A stretch of DNA of 25,276 nucleotides. Source: Streptococcus mitis. GTDB lineage: Bacteria > Bacillota > Bacilli > Lactobacillales > Streptococcaceae. The stretch is from NCBI GenBank assembly GCA_001914195.1, contig MKYF01000031.1, positions 1-25,276 on the forward strand, read 5' to 3'. Position 1 is the stretch's first letter, and each line of letters begins with the position of its first letter. The translations under genes were made by a program, and so were the position numbers. Below the pieces are notes generated by a model. It ran no database searches and had not been told where the DNA came from. It saw nothing but the letters and a program-made list of their open reading frames with translations. Below, one piece after another: positions 1 to 6,307 of this stretch.

Positions 1-57
1 TTTATCGCTCTGAACATCAAAAAAGAAAGGACGAATTTTGTCCTTTCTCGAGCTTAG
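1..57 (+). CDS. ISL3-family transposase, C-terminal 18 residues only
   Basis: Frame 1 of the plus strand reads FIALNIKKERTNFVLSRA and then stops at TAG 55-57. This matches the C-terminal tail I recall for streptococcal ISL3-family transposases (IS1167 type). The rest of the gene lies left of the window, so neither its integrity nor its catalytic residues can be judged. The last codons contain a hairpin, GAAAGGAC 25-32 with GTCCTTTC 40-47, described separately. Confidence 0.8.
   Translation, partial: FIALNIKKERTNFVLSRA
19..47 (-). terminator. Hairpin at the end of the IS transposase gene, terminator-like on the minus strand
   Basis: GTCCTTTC 40-47 and GAAAGGAC 25-32 form a perfect 8-bp stem with a 7-base loop. 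On the minus strand it is followed by a run of six T (plus-strand A 19-24). It would therefore stop transcripts entering the IS from the yaaA side. On the plus strand there is no T-run. Confidence 0.5.
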
Positions 58-93
58 CTTTTCTTCAACCCACTACAGTTGACAAAGAGCCGA

Positions 94-123
94 AAAAAGT
101 CAGCATAATCCTGCTGACTTTTT
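94..123 (-). terminator. Terminator downstream of yaaA
   Basis: AAAAAGTCAGCA 94-105 and TGCTGACTTTTT 112-123 form a 12-bp stem with a 6-base loop. A/T tails on both sides make it usable in both directions. It lies 15 bases past the yaaA stop codon and abuts the IS end at 91. Confidence 0.85.
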
Positions 124-137
124 CTCTTATCTGATTT

Positions 138-866
138 CTATACTTCCTTAACAAAAACCAATTCCTGTAGCTGGGACAGGTCTTCTCGGAAGCTAAATCC
201 TGCAAAGCTTAAGCGACGAGCTTCCTCAACCGTCTGTACTTGATTTTCTATCAGGGCTGTCAGGAAGGCACCACGCGCTTTCTTGGAAATGGTTGAGTGA
301 ATTTTCAGCTGACCACCTCTATCCTCCATGAATTTGAAGGTCACCATTTTTTCTCTGATTTCCTTAGAAAATACAGTCTCAAATTCTGATGACAAGAGGG
401 AGAAAATCACTTCTTCTTTCTTCAGAGCTTCATCATAGGCTTGCTTCCAATGGCTCTTCAACGTCTTACCAGCGACTTTTAATTTCATCAAAAAGTCCAA
501 ACGGTGAGGGGCCATAGGTGACAAGACTGGAACGACACCGTACAACGCTGAGGTAATGAAGACATGATTTTCAAGATAGGCTTGTTCTGCCTCTGTCAAT
601 TTGTCTCGCTTGATATGGCGGTACATGAGCCCATCAAAAAGTTTCAAGGCTGGGTAGTGTTGAGCAGTTTGCCTTTTCAAAGCCTGGATATTTTGAAATT
701 CTTCCGTCGCCTTCTCGGCTGATACCTTGTAAAAACTCTCCAATTGACTAGCAGAATAGAGGGCCAAGGCATCCAGCACGGCCTGACTTTCTGGTCTTAA
801 GGAAGTTGGCTCAATACTTGGCAAATCTGTGTTTATTTCTTTTGCTGTTGGGATTAAAATTTTCAT
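138..866 (-). CDS. yaaA: YaaA family peroxide-stress protein (UPF0246)
   Basis: This is a 242-residue protein of the YaaA/DUF328 family, recognised from the N-terminus MKILIPTAKE (compare MLILISPAK in E. coli YaaA) and from overall agreement with the pneumococcal UPF0246 protein. In E. coli, YaaA limits free intracellular iron and oxidative damage during hydrogen peroxide stress; its biochemistry is not well settled. Mitis-group streptococci make large amounts of peroxide, and dpr in this window serves the same need. The protein is full length, with no signal peptide or membrane segment, so it is cytoplasmic. The ATG at 864-866 is the family start, but no Shine-Dalgarno sequence precedes it. 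A promoter -10 box only six bases upstream points to a leaderless mRNA. It is a single gene, closed by the hairpin at 94-123. Confidence 0.9.
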   Translation of the reverse strand: MKILIPTAKEINTDLPSIEPTSLRPESQAVLDALALYSASQLESFYKVSAEKATEEFQNIQALKRQTAQHYPALKLFDGLMYRHIKRDKLTEAEQAYLENHVFITSALYGVVPVLSPMAPHRLDFLMKLKVAGKTLKSHWKQAYDEALKKEEVIFSLLSSEFETVFSKEIREKMVTFKFMEDRGGQLKIHSTISKKARGAFLTALIENQVQTVEEARRLSFAGFSFREDLSQLQELVFVKEV

Positions 867-901
867 ATTGATAGTGTAGCATATTTTTTAGCTACAACCA
901 A
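867..901 (-). promoter_or_regulatory. Putative yaaA promoter, leaderless
   Basis: On the minus strand an extended -10 box (TGC then TACACT, 873-878) is preceded, after a 17-base spacer, by a TTGGTT -35-like hexamer at 896-901. The start codon A is at 866, seven bases past the -10 box, which is where transcription should begin. Confidence 0.5.
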
Positions 902-911
902 GAAATTCATC

Positions 912-938
912 TGAAAAACCTCGGTCAAGCCGAGGTTT
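912..938 (-). terminator. Terminator after the 54-residue membrane peptide gene
   Basis: AAACCTCGG 916-924 and CCGAGGTTT 930-938 form a perfect 9-bp stem with a 5-base loop. On the minus strand it is followed by T-residues (plus-strand A 914-918). It separates the def-containing operon from yaaA. Confidence 0.85.
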
Positions 939-944
939 CTCTGG

Positions 945-1109
945 TTATTTTGGCCATCCTAACCAGACAGCCACGAGAACAAGGGTTAGGCCAGCTAAAC
1001 TTGTTAAGATAGATAAGAATTTATCTTTTTTCTCCTTGAACTGAGAAAAACCTATCTTCAAAGCGAGCAGTCCGAGTAGCATTGAAGCAACCATCACATA
1101 AAAACCCAT
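945..1109 (-). CDS. Small membrane protein, 54 residues
   Basis: This short gene encodes MGFYVMVASMLLGLLALKIG, then a basic cytoplasmic-type linker (FSQFKEKKDKF), then a second hydrophobic helix and the end VWLGWPK. It therefore looks like a two-helix hairpin membrane protein. The start was chosen at ATG 1107-1109 because GGAGG lies eight bases upstream; a second ATG at 1122-1124 would add five residues but overlaps that ribosome binding site. An extended -10 promoter sits 33 bases upstream and a strong terminator follows, so it can be transcribed alone. I do not recognise a function. The neighbouring upstream gene is also a membrane protein. Confidence 0.75.
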   Translation of the reverse strand: MGFYVMVASMLLGLLALKIGFSQFKEKKDKFLSILTSLAGLTLVLVAVWLGWPK

Positions 1110-1141
1110 TTCTTTGTCCTCCATTAGTCTTAATTTACTCT

Positions 1142-1150
1142 ATTATAACA
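1142..1150 (-). promoter_or_regulatory. Extended -10 promoter for the 54-residue membrane protein
   Basis: On the minus strand TGT followed by TATAAT (box at 1142-1147) lies about 33 bases before the chosen ATG. No convincing -35 hexamer is present, which is usual for extended -10 promoters in streptococci. Confidence 0.5.
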
Positions 1151-1173
1151 TATATTTCTTAAATAAACCTTTT

Positions 1174-2769
1174 TTACTGCACTTTAAATGTCTTAAGATA
1201 GTTATCTTTTCCTACTTGACCTTCGAAAGCTTTACCATTTTCAAGGTAAGGAAGGTCATCTGATACTGAGGCCTTGACCTTGTATATCTTGCCATCAACT
1301 TTAAAGAAGTAGACGGTATCACCCTTGATAACAGCTGATTTGAGGTCTGCCACCACACCCTTGATGCTTTCTGTTGTCTCATTATCAATTTCAAGGTCGT
1401 TTTTATTGGCATACTTGCTGAGCAATTCTTCCACAGTGGTGGCTACGATAACATTTTGGTACTCGACTGCGTCTACCAAAGCGTACTCTTTGACCAAGCC
1501 TGCATTGTCCTTCAAGCCCATGATGTAGAGAGGCTTGTCATTAAGGTTGATGAGGATTGGGAAGGTTGCCTTGTAGGACTTCTCTTGGACAGCACCTTCG
1601 GCTGATTCACGGGCTGATTCTTCGGTCGCTGAAGCCAAGCTGTACTTGGTGATTTCTCCTGTTCGCATATTTTCAAGGATAAAACCAAGATTACTCTCAT
1701 CTGCATTGGCCGACGTCACACCTGTGTAGAGATAAATGTCATTTCCGATAGACAAGTAATTATAGCCCTTGGTAGTCTGGGTCACGTTTTTCTTGGAAAT
1801 CATGGCATTCCAGAAACCGTCCTTGTACTTACCATTGTAGTTGATTTGCTCAATGGTTTCCTCAGCTGGATAAACCCTGTCCACCCATTCTGGAACATCT
1901 GCTAAGCTGTATTCCTTGGTTTCTCCATTTGTGGCATCCAAGATAATGACTGAAACAGGACGAGGAACAGCAAGTCCAAATTGCTTTTGGTAAACCGTCG
2001 CCACATAGAAAGGATTGCCCTCATCGTCGACCTCAAAAGATGGAGTCTTGAAGATCTTTGTTGGGTACTTCAAGCGCAGGTGGCGTTTGACATCACGGTT
2101 AAAATACTCTGAGTCTGAATACTTGATTGGAGTCTTCAAGTCCACTAAGTCCGCATTTCCAGTTACCATGTCCACCTTAATATACTCGCCGATTCCCTTG
2201 GCCTGATTGTTAAACCACTTGATTGGGTCTGCGTATTCTAGTGGTGTAACTCGATAAGGCTTCCCATCAATCGTTAGTTGAGTATAGGTGTCTGCCGCCA
2301 CATACTGCGACACCTTATCGGTTAGGGAACCCAAGTAGCGGTCCCCAATTTTTTCAGCAGTACTTCTATCTAGGATAGGAACCTTACTGGTGTCACTCTT
2401 AGGAAATTCAGTAAAGTCTTTTTCCGTAACCGTGACTACATTGGCATAATTTTTAGCCTGAAAAATGCTGGAAGTCACCAAGGAAACCAAAACTGCTAGG
2501 AGCAAAATTCCTCCAATAGAAGCTACAAGAATTTTCCCCAACCGATTGATTTTGACATCCTCTAGATTTAAGGCAGCTTCCGCCTTTCCGTGACGCACAT
2601 GAACCGTTTTGACCAGATTGATTCCTCTGCCAAAGCCAAATAAGACTGCCACAAGCAGCAAATGCCCACAGAGGAAGAAGAGAAATTCCCAGCTGGTCAG
2701 GTTAAGGGGCGGTAAAAAGATATACCAGGTCGTTGCGATAAAAATAAGTTCAAAGATTATCCGTTTCAT
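1174..2769 (-). CDS. Membrane-anchored protein with repeated extracytoplasmic motifs, 531 residues
   Basis: I recognise this as a conserved streptococcal hypothetical protein but can name no function. Three hydrophobic helices are visible, at about residues 5-20, 26-47 and 78-102, with a basic loop between the second and third. Residues 103-531 are hydrophilic and probably lie outside the cell. In that part a motif recurs: GNPFYV at 251 leading to GETKEYSLADV (282-292), GNDIYL at 342 leading to GEITKYSLASA (371-381), and DKPLYI at 411 leading to GLVKEYALVDA (424-434). A degenerate copy starts with GKPYRV at 169. This suggests three or four related beta-rich modules. Start: ATG at 2767-2769 with AGGAGG six bases upstream. 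The gene lies 11 bases after def, so they are likely cotranscribed. Confidence 0.8.
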   Translation of the reverse strand: MKRIIFELIFIATTWYIFLPPLNLTSWEFLFFLCGHLLLVAVLFGFGRGINLVKTVHVRHGKAEAALNLEDVKINRLGKILVASIGGILLLAVLVSLVTSSIFQAKNYANVVTVTEKDFTEFPKSDTSKVPILDRSTAEKIGDRYLGSLTDKVSQYVAADTYTQLTIDGKPYRVTPLEYADPIKWFNNQAKGIGEYIKVDMVTGNADLVDLKTPIKYSDSEYFNRDVKRHLRLKYPTKIFKTPSFEVDDEGNPFYVATVYQKQFGLAVPRPVSVIILDATNGETKEYSLADVPEWVDRVYPAEETIEQINYNGKYKDGFWNAMISKKNVTQTTKGYNYLSIGNDIYLYTGVTSANADESNLGFILENMRTGEITKYSLASATEESARESAEGAVQEKSYKATFPILINLNDKPLYIMGLKDNAGLVKEYALVDAVEYQNVIVATTVEELLSKYANKNDLEIDNETTESIKGVVADLKSAVIKGDTVYFFKVDGKIYKVKASVSDDLPYLENGKAFEGQVGKDNYLKTFKVQ

Positions 2770-2780
2770 TTGATTTCCTC

Positions 2781-3191
2781 CTAAATGATTCGTCCTTCCA
2801 AGTGATCCAGTTCATGCTGGCAAATCTGAGCCGGGAAACCTGTCAAAGTAATGGTCTGTTCCTGCCACTTGCTGTCACGATAGGCAACCCTTATAGTTTC
2901 ATAACGCTTAGTAGGTCTCACACCTACCAAAGACAAACAGCCTTCTTCTGTCTCATAAGGTCCTTCAGAGGACAGGAGCACTGGATTAAACATGACCACA
3001 GGAACCAAGCCAAGATTAAAGATAATCACGCGCTTTTGCACCCCAATCATATTGGCAGCTAGACCAACGCAGGTCTCACGATTTGCTAAGAGTGTATCCT
3101 GCAAATCTCTGGCAAGATACAGATCATCCTGACTTGCCAGCTGAGATACCTGAGATAAAAACAAAATATCCTTTACAATTTTCTTTTCCAC
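2781..3191 (-). CDS. def: Peptide deformylase-like protein (short paralogue, probably impaired)
   Basis: At 136 residues this is the short deformylase paralogue known from pneumococcus, where a separate ~200-residue enzyme is the essential one. Deformylases remove the formyl group from the N-terminal methionine of new proteins. Metal-binding motifs are intact: EGCLS (residues 83-87, Cys85) and HELDH (126-130, His126, Glu127, His130). The first motif, normally GxGLAAxQ with a glutamine that stabilises the transition state, reads GLAANMIG here (43-50), with methionine at the glutamine position and asparagine before it. Full activity is therefore doubtful. The start is GTG at 3189-3191, with AGAGGAG nine bases upstream. 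It is the first gene of an operon with the 531-residue membrane protein. Confidence 0.8.
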   Translation of the reverse strand: MEKKIVKDILFLSQVSQLASQDDLYLARDLQDTLLANRETCVGLAANMIGVQKRVIIFNLGLVPVVMFNPVLLSSEGPYETEEGCLSLVGVRPTKRYETIRVAYRDSKWQEQTITLTGFPAQICQHELDHLEGRII

Positions 3192-3229
3192 TTCCTCACA
3201 CTCCTCTTACTTTTTACTATATTATAGCA

Positions 3230-3257
3230 ATTATAGCACAAAAGCCGATAACTGCAA
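3230..3257 (-). promoter_or_regulatory. Promoter of the def operon
   Basis: On the minus strand TTGCAG (3252-3257) and an extended TATAAT (3230-3235, preceded by TGC) are separated by 16 bases. The start codon of def is about 40 bases downstream. Confidence 0.7.
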
Positions 3258-3278
3258 GCCCTTTCCTTCAACTGTAGC

Positions 3279-3306
3279 AAAAAGCCATCCGAAGATGACT
3301 TTTTTT
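3279..3306 (-). terminator. Terminator after caxP
   Basis: CATC 3286-3289 with GATG 3294-3297, extended through one mismatch by AAAAAG 3279-3284 with CTTTTT 3299-3304, forms a hairpin with flanking A/T runs. It begins at the caxP stop codon. Confidence 0.7.
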
Positions 3307-6001
3307 AAATCGCATTCTTGTCAAAACCGAGTTTACGTTGAACAAACTTAACGATTTCGACGATGATAATCATTGAGAAGCTTCCGCCCATAACGATTCC
3401 CCATTGTGACAAGTCTAGTTTGGTTACGTGGAAGATTCCTTCAAGCGGTTCTACGACAATTGTTGCCATGAGAAGGATGAAGGATACCAAGATAGACCAG
3501 TTGAAGGTCTTAGACTTGAATGGGCCAACTGTCAAGATGGATTGGTAAACAGATTTGACATTGTAGGCATGGAAGAGCTGAATCAAACCAAGGGTTGCAA
3601 AGGCCATAGTAAGGGCATCTGCATGAATGGCATGATTATCACCCACATGTACTGGATAAGCAATCGCAAGGCCATAAACACTCATAACAATAGCTGCTTG
3701 GAGTACACCTTGATAGATGATAGAACTCAAAACACCACCTGAGAAGAAGCTTGCCTTGCGTCCACGCGGTTTATGATTCATGACACCAGGCTCAGCAGGT
3801 TCAACACCTAGTGCAATTGCTGGGAAGGTATCCGTTACCAAGTTAATCCACAAAAGATGAACTGGCTGTAAGACATCCCAACCAAACAAGGTTGATAGGA
3901 AGATGGTTAATACTTCAGCAGTATTGGCAGAAAGCAAATACTGAATAGTCTTTTGAATGTTTGAGAAGACCTTACGTCCTTCTTCAACTGCAACAATGAT
4001 AGTCGCAAAGTTATCATCTGCAAGAATCATGTCAGAAGCCCCCTTAGAAACCTCTGTACCAGTGATTCCCATACCGATACCGATATCGGCTGTTTTCAGA
4101 GCTGGCGCATCATTGACACCGTCACCTGTCATGGCAACGACCTTACCTTGTTTTTGCCAAGCCTTGACGATACGAACCTTGTGTTCTGGAGACACACGGG
4201 CATAAACAGAGTATTGACCAACGACTTTTTCAAAGTCTTCATCAGATAGTTCATTGAGTTCAGCACCAGTTAAAACGTGGCCTTCTGTATCGTTTGCGTC
4301 AATGATTCCCAAACGTTTAGCAATAGCTTCTGCTGTGTCTTGATGGTCACCCGTAATCATGATTGGACGGATGCCAGCTTCCTTGGCTACACGAACAGCC
4401 TCAGCAGCTTCCGGACGTTCAGGGTCAATCATTCCAATCAAACCAGTAAAGATTAAATCATTTTCAAGCTCCTCAGAAGTGAGATTTTCTGGAATGCTAT
4501 CGATAATCTTATAAGCTCCTGCAAGGACACGCAAGGCTTGGTGGGCCATTTCAGAGTTGTTTGTGTGAATGAGGTTTGTAACCTTCTCGTCAATCGGAGC
4601 AATATCCCCAGCTTTGTCACGAAGAACACAACGTTTCAAAAGTTGGTCTGGCGCACCTTTAACAGCTACGAGAAAGCGTCCATCTGCAAGTGGATGAACT
4701 GTTGACATGAGCTTACGTTCAGAGTCAAATGGCAATTCAGCTACACGAGGATATTTCTCTAAGAAACCTTTAACATCGTAGCCCTTGTCCAAGGCATATT
4801 GGATAAAGGCTGTTTCGGTTGGGTCACCAATCAGGTTGCCTTCCACATCAATTTTCGTATCATTGGCCAAGACAACTGAACGAAGTAGGGGCATTTCAAG
4901 ACCTAGTTCAATGTCGTCAGCTGAGTCATGTAGAACCGCATCGTAGAAGACTTTTTCGACTGTCATCTTGTTCATAGTCAGCGTACCAGTCTTATCAGAA
5001 GCGATGATTTCAGTTGAACCAAGTGTTTCAACTGCTGGCAACTTACGAACGATAGAGTTACGTTTTGCCAAAACTTGAGTACCAAGGGCAAGAACGATAG
5101 TTACGATAGCAGGAAGCCCTTCTGGGATAGCTGCAACGGCAAGGGCAACAGAGGTCATCAACTCACCAAGTGGATTTTTCCCTTGAATGAAGACTCCAAC
5201 TACAAACGTAACAAGGGCAATGACCAAAATTGCATAGGTCAAGACCTTAGAAAGGTTGTTCAAGTTTTGTTTGAGTGGTGTATCCGTCTCATCCGCATCT
5301 TGGAGCATGCCAGCGATATGACCCACTTCAGTGTACATCCCTGTATTGACAACAACACCAAGACCACGACCATAGGTCACATTTGAGTTTTGGAAGGCCA
5401 TATTGACACGGTCACCAATACCAGCATCTGCAGCAAGTTCAACTGTCAAATCTTTTTCGACTGGCACAGACTCACCTGTCAGGGCAGCTTCTTCGATTTT
5501 AAGAGAGTTGGCTTCTAATAAACGAAGATCTGCAGGTACTACATCACCTGCTTCAAGGGCAACGATATCTCCAGGTACCAATTCTTTAGAGTCAATCTCC
5601 GCCATATGCCCATCACGAAGAACGCGGGCAGCTGGACTAGACATGGATTTGAGGGCTTCGATTGCTTCTTCTGCTTTCCCTTCTTGGTAAACACCAAAGG
5701 CAGCGTTGATGATTACCACGGCTAAGATGATAATGGCATCTGCGATATCTTCCCCACCAGAAGTCACGACTGACAAGATAGCTGCCGCAACTAGGATGAT
5801 AATCATCAAATCCTTAAATTGCTCGATGAATTTGACCAGGATTGATCGTTTCTCGCCTTCTTCGAGTTCATTGTGGCCAAATTCGGCAAGGCGCTTTTCT
5901 GCCTCACTTGATGACAAACCTTGCTCGGTCGCATCCACAGCCTGCAAGACCTCTTCAGGACTCTGAGTGTAAAACGCTTGGCGTTTTTGTTCTTTTGACA
6001 T
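3305..6001 (-). CDS. caxP: Cation-exporting P-type ATPase (Ca2+/Mn2+), CaxP/MgtA
   Basis: This 898-residue P2-type ATPase matches the pneumococcal CaxP, later also called MgtA, described as exporting calcium and manganese. Visible landmarks: actuator motif TGES (175-178), the PEGLP membrane ion-site motif (293-297), phosphorylated Asp336 in DKTGT, KGAPD in the nucleotide domain (448-452), and hinge TGDGVNDAP (625-633). Further membrane helices fill the C-terminus. I chose ATG 5999-6001 (MSKEQKRQ) because AAGGAGGAG lies just upstream. An in-frame start 16 codons earlier would run through that ribosome binding site. A manganese riboswitch precedes the gene. It is divergent from the manganese exporter mntE, which fits a shared role in metal tolerance. 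Sometimes annotated generically as pacL. Confidence 0.93.
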   Translation of the reverse strand: MSKEQKRQAFYTQSPEEVLQAVDATEQGLSSSEAEKRLAEFGHNELEEGEKRSILVKFIEQFKDLMIIILVAAAILSVVTSGGEDIADAIIILAVVIINAAFGVYQEGKAEEAIEALKSMSSPAARVLRDGHMAEIDSKELVPGDIVALEAGDVVPADLRLLEANSLKIEEAALTGESVPVEKDLTVELAADAGIGDRVNMAFQNSNVTYGRGLGVVVNTGMYTEVGHIAGMLQDADETDTPLKQNLNNLSKVLTYAILVIALVTFVVGVFIQGKNPLGELMTSVALAVAAIPEGLPAIVTIVLALGTQVLAKRNSIVRKLPAVETLGSTEIIASDKTGTLTMNKMTVEKVFYDAVLHDSADDIELGLEMPLLRSVVLANDTKIDVEGNLIGDPTETAFIQYALDKGYDVKGFLEKYPRVAELPFDSERKLMSTVHPLADGRFLVAVKGAPDQLLKRCVLRDKAGDIAPIDEKVTNLIHTNNSEMAHQALRVLAGAYKIIDSIPENLTSEELENDLIFTGLIGMIDPERPEAAEAVRVAKEAGIRPIMITGDHQDTAEAIAKRLGIIDANDTEGHVLTGAELNELSDEDFEKVVGQYSVYARVSPEHKVRIVKAWQKQGKVVAMTGDGVNDAPALKTADIGIGMGITGTEVSKGASDMILADDNFATIIVAVEEGRKVFSNIQKTIQYLLSANTAEVLTIFLSTLFGWDVLQPVHLLWINLVTDTFPAIALGVEPAEPGVMNHKPRGRKASFFSGGVLSSIIYQGVLQAAIVMSVYGLAIAYPVHVGDNHAIHADALTMAFATLGLIQLFHAYNVKSVYQSILTVGPFKSKTFNWSILVSFILLMATIVVEPLEGIFHVTKLDLSQWGIVMGGSFSMIIIVEIVKFVQRKLGFDKNAI

Positions 6002-6069
6002 GTGTCTCCTCCTTGACATTGTGTGCAAAACAGACTCTCTTTTTATCATCGAATCTTTTCACGACAAAC

Positions 6070-6100
6070 AAAAAGAGACCTGTTAATCATAACAAGTCTC
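6070..6100 (-). terminator. Riboswitch-controlled intrinsic terminator upstream of caxP
   Basis: On the minus strand GAGACTTGTTA (6090-6100) pairs with TAACAGGTCTC (6075-6085) around a 4-base loop, and a T-run follows (6070-6074). Its 5' arm overlaps the 3' strand of the riboswitch P1 helix. Ligand-bound aptamer and terminator should therefore be mutually exclusive, giving activation by manganese. Confidence 0.8.
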
Positions 6101-6193
6101 GCTGTTTAAGATAGGGCCGGAAAGCATACTTTTCAGTATAAAATTCGGAATGACGACACTATCACAGGTTTCTGCCAGCTACTCCCTTGAGTA
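6090..6193 (-). ncRNA. yybP-ykoY manganese riboswitch
   Basis: On the minus strand the leader contains the hallmarks of the yybP-ykoY family (Rfam RF00080). These are CTCAAGGGAGTAGC at the 5' side, GTCGTCATTCCG in the first internal part, CCGGC near the second loop, and AGCGAGACTTG closing P1. The order and spacing match the B. subtilis yybP leader I remember. Published work on pneumococcus describes this riboswitch as activating the adjacent ATPase gene when manganese is high. The aptamer starts within about ten bases of the predicted transcription start and is followed by the overlapping terminator at 6070-6100, so control is by transcription antitermination. Confidence 0.88.
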
Positions 6194-6198
6194 GTACT

Positions 6199-6226
6199 AT
6201 TATACCAAATTTTGGAAAGTTTTCAA
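6199..6226 (-). promoter_or_regulatory. Promoter of the riboswitch-caxP transcript
   Basis: On the minus strand TTGAAA (6221-6226), a 16-base spacer and TATAAT (6199-6204) with extended TGG form a strong sigma-A promoter. The transcript would start at about 6192, right at the riboswitch. Confidence 0.85.
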
Positions 6227-6245
6227 AGAGTAAAAATTGCCTTAT

Positions 6246-6274
6246 TTGAATTTTCCCTTGAAAACCAGTATAAT
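6246..6274 (+). promoter_or_regulatory. Promoter of mntE
   Basis: TTGAAT (6246-6251), a 17-base spacer and TATAAT (6269-6274) precede the mntE start codon by 33 bases. The -35 boxes of this promoter and the divergent caxP promoter are only 19 bases apart. Confidence 0.75.
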
Positions 6275-6307
6275 GGTAGAATGCTATGTGACTAGAAAGG
6301 AAGTTGA

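Larger units (their letters stand above)
1..91 (+). mobile_element. Right end of an ISL3-family insertion sequence (IS1167-like), truncated by window edge
   Basis: The segment contains the last codons of a transposase reading rightward, then a short spacer and a terminal inverted repeat at about 68-91. Read on the minus strand from 91 the repeat starts GGCTCTTTGTCAAC and continues TGTAGTGGGT, which I recognise as the tip of IS1167-type ISL3 elements. The element stops directly before the yaaA terminator hairpin at 94-123. ISL3 elements normally leave an 8-bp target duplication; it cannot be checked because the other end is outside the window. Confidence 0.85.

Noticed and set aside
3428..3742. 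104-codon plus-strand open frame within caxP
   Set aside because: It is a shadow of the ATPase C-terminal region, with no initiation signals and no protein-like composition.
6002..6049. Sixteen-residue N-terminal extension of CaxP
   Set aside because: It would be translated through the AAGGAGGAG ribosome binding site, and the known protein begins MSKEQKRQ at 6001.
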